From contig JABJKO010000057.1 in the NCBI GenBank assembly GCA_018660305.1, positions 1 to 7,288 on the forward strand: a stretch of DNA of 7,288 bases. The letters are read 5' to 3'. Positions 6,479-7,288 of this stretch are shown in pieces (positions within the stretch are counted from its first letter, which is position 1; the number at the start of each line of letters is the position of its first letter). The notes beneath the pieces are model-generated. The model was not told where the DNA came from, made no database searches, and saw nothing but the letters and a program-made list of their open reading frames with translations. The position numbers were made by a program, and so were the translations under genes. Origin of the DNA: Rhodospirillaceae bacterium. GTDB lineage: Bacteria > Pseudomonadota > Alphaproteobacteria > MPNO01 > UBA2964.

Positions 6479-7288
6479 ATGCCGAAACAAACCATCGAGG
6501 CCGATACCACTGCCGAAGCCTATCTTGCGCTGCTTGCTGACCGCGGGGTGGATTACCTGTTCGGCAATGCCGGCACCGATTTCGCATCCGTCATCGAGGC
6601 CCTGTCCAAGGCCCAGCTTGGCGAATCCAAGGCGCCCACACCGGTGACCGTGCCCCATGAGAACGTCGCGGTGGCCATGGCTCATGGCTATTATCTGGCG
6701 ACCGGGCGGCCCCAGGCGGTGATGCTTCATGTGAGTGTCGGCACCGCCAATGGGGTTTGCGGCATCGTGAACGCCGCGCGCGAACGGATCCCCATGCTGT
6801 TTTCCGCCGGCCGCACCCCCATCAACGAAGACGGGCTGCCCGGCTCGCGCAGTATCTATATCCACTGGGCGCAGGAAATGTTCGACCAGGCCGGCATGGT
6901 CCGTGAACTGGTCAAATGGGACTATGAGCTGCGCAATCTCGAGCAGCTGGAGACCGTGGTCGACCGGGCGCTGACCATCTCCATGTCGGAACCGCGCGGC
7001 CCGGTCTATCTGACTCTGCCGCGGGAGGTCCTGGCGCAGAAACCCGGTGCCTTCACCTATGACTCACCCACCCGCCGCCACCCGGCCAAGGCCGGCGCGC
7101 CCAACGCCAACGTGGTCGACGAGGCCGCCGATCTGCTGGCCAAGGCGAAAAATCCCCTGATTATCACGTCGTCCTATGGGCAGCATCCGGACGATGTCGC
7201 GGCGCTGGCGGATCTCGCCGAACGGTTTGCCATCCCGGTGGTGTGCTACCGGCCGCGCTATGTCTGCCTGCCCACCGGTCATCCCATG
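6479..7288 (+). CDS. Thiamine-diphosphate-dependent enzyme, acetolactate synthase-like, 5' part (partial)
   Basis: The frame runs from the ATG at 6479 to the window edge with no stop and gives exactly 270 codons of a protein expected to be about 550 residues. AGGG lies 8 bases before the ATG. Residues 10-180 form the N-terminal ThDP-binding pyrimidine domain: TTAEAYLALLADRGVDYLFG (10-29), NAGTDF (30-35), then the conserved Glu (E61, in VPHENVAVAMAHGYY) that activates the cofactor, and HVSVGTANG at 84-92. The distinctive stretch EMFDQAGMVRELVKWDYELR (133-152) follows. The central domain begins near 205; the C-terminal pyrophosphate-binding domain is outside. The family contains acetolactate synthase, benzoylformate decarboxylase, glyoxylate carboligase and uncharacterised relatives. 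The HE and HxSxGTAN motifs look closer to decarboxylase-type members than to genuine IlvB, so I give no symbol. It is divergent from the PPP-type transporter. Confidence 0.92.
   Translation, partial: MPKQTIEADTTAEAYLALLADRGVDYLFGNAGTDFASVIEALSKAQLGESKAPTPVTVPHENVAVAMAHGYYLATGRPQAVMLHVSVGTANGVCGIVNAARERIPMLFSAGRTPINEDGLPGSRSIYIHWAQEMFDQAGMVRELVKWDYELRNLEQLETVVDRALTISMSEPRGPVYLTLPREVLAQKPGAFTYDSPTRRHPAKAGAPNANVVDEAADLLAKAKNPLIITSSYGQHPDDVAALADLAERFAIPVVCYRPRYVCLPTGHPM

Noticed and set aside
6404..6865. 153-aa minus-strand frame opposite the ThDP enzyme
   Set aside because: The plus-strand frame has clear ThDP-enzyme motifs and a ribosome-binding site; the opposite frame is a GC-driven shadow.

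Overview
The window looks like chromosomal DNA of a GC-rich proteobacterium, most likely an alphaproteobacterium. This rests on base composition, codon choice and the look of the encoded proteins, and no marker gene fixes the taxon. There are seven protein-coding genes, two of them cut by the window edges. I see no rRNA, tRNA, CRISPR array, insertion sequence or phage gene. The genes are tightly packed and intergenic gaps never exceed about 220 bases.

Left part (about 1-4320, all minus strand). A run of four co-directional genes reads from right to left: an unnamed polytopic membrane protein of 448 aa, an unnamed membrane-anchored protein of 426 aa, a YkuE-type calcineurin-like metallophosphoesterase of 310 aa, and the first 180 residues of an EamA/DMT-family transporter that leaves the window at base 1. 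The 426-aa gene and the phosphoesterase share a 4-base ATGA stop/start overlap and are almost surely co-translated. The gap before the 426-aa gene carries two back-to-back stem-loops. The gap before the DMT gene carries a bulged inverted repeat.

Centre (4321-5240). A 221-base divergent intergenic region holds a candidate promoter for the minus-strand run and two inverted repeats. It separates that run from a plus-strand gene for a secreted SIMPL-domain (YggE/DUF541-like) protein of 232 aa.

Right part (5245-7288). The SIMPL gene converges on a minus-strand MFS transporter of the 3-phenylpropionate permease-like (PPP/HcaT) type with only 4 bases between the stops. The transporter is divergent from a plus-strand thiamine-diphosphate-dependent enzyme (acetolactate synthase/benzoylformate decarboxylase superfamily), whose first 270 residues are present. 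Transporter and enzyme may form a small uptake-plus-catabolism unit for an organic, possibly aromatic, acid; that is inference from adjacency.

I found no clear-cut undescribed system. The most promising leads are the coupled lipid-binding-like anchor protein plus phosphoesterase pair, the orphan 448-aa transporter-like protein upstream of it, and the transporter/ThDP-enzyme divergon.
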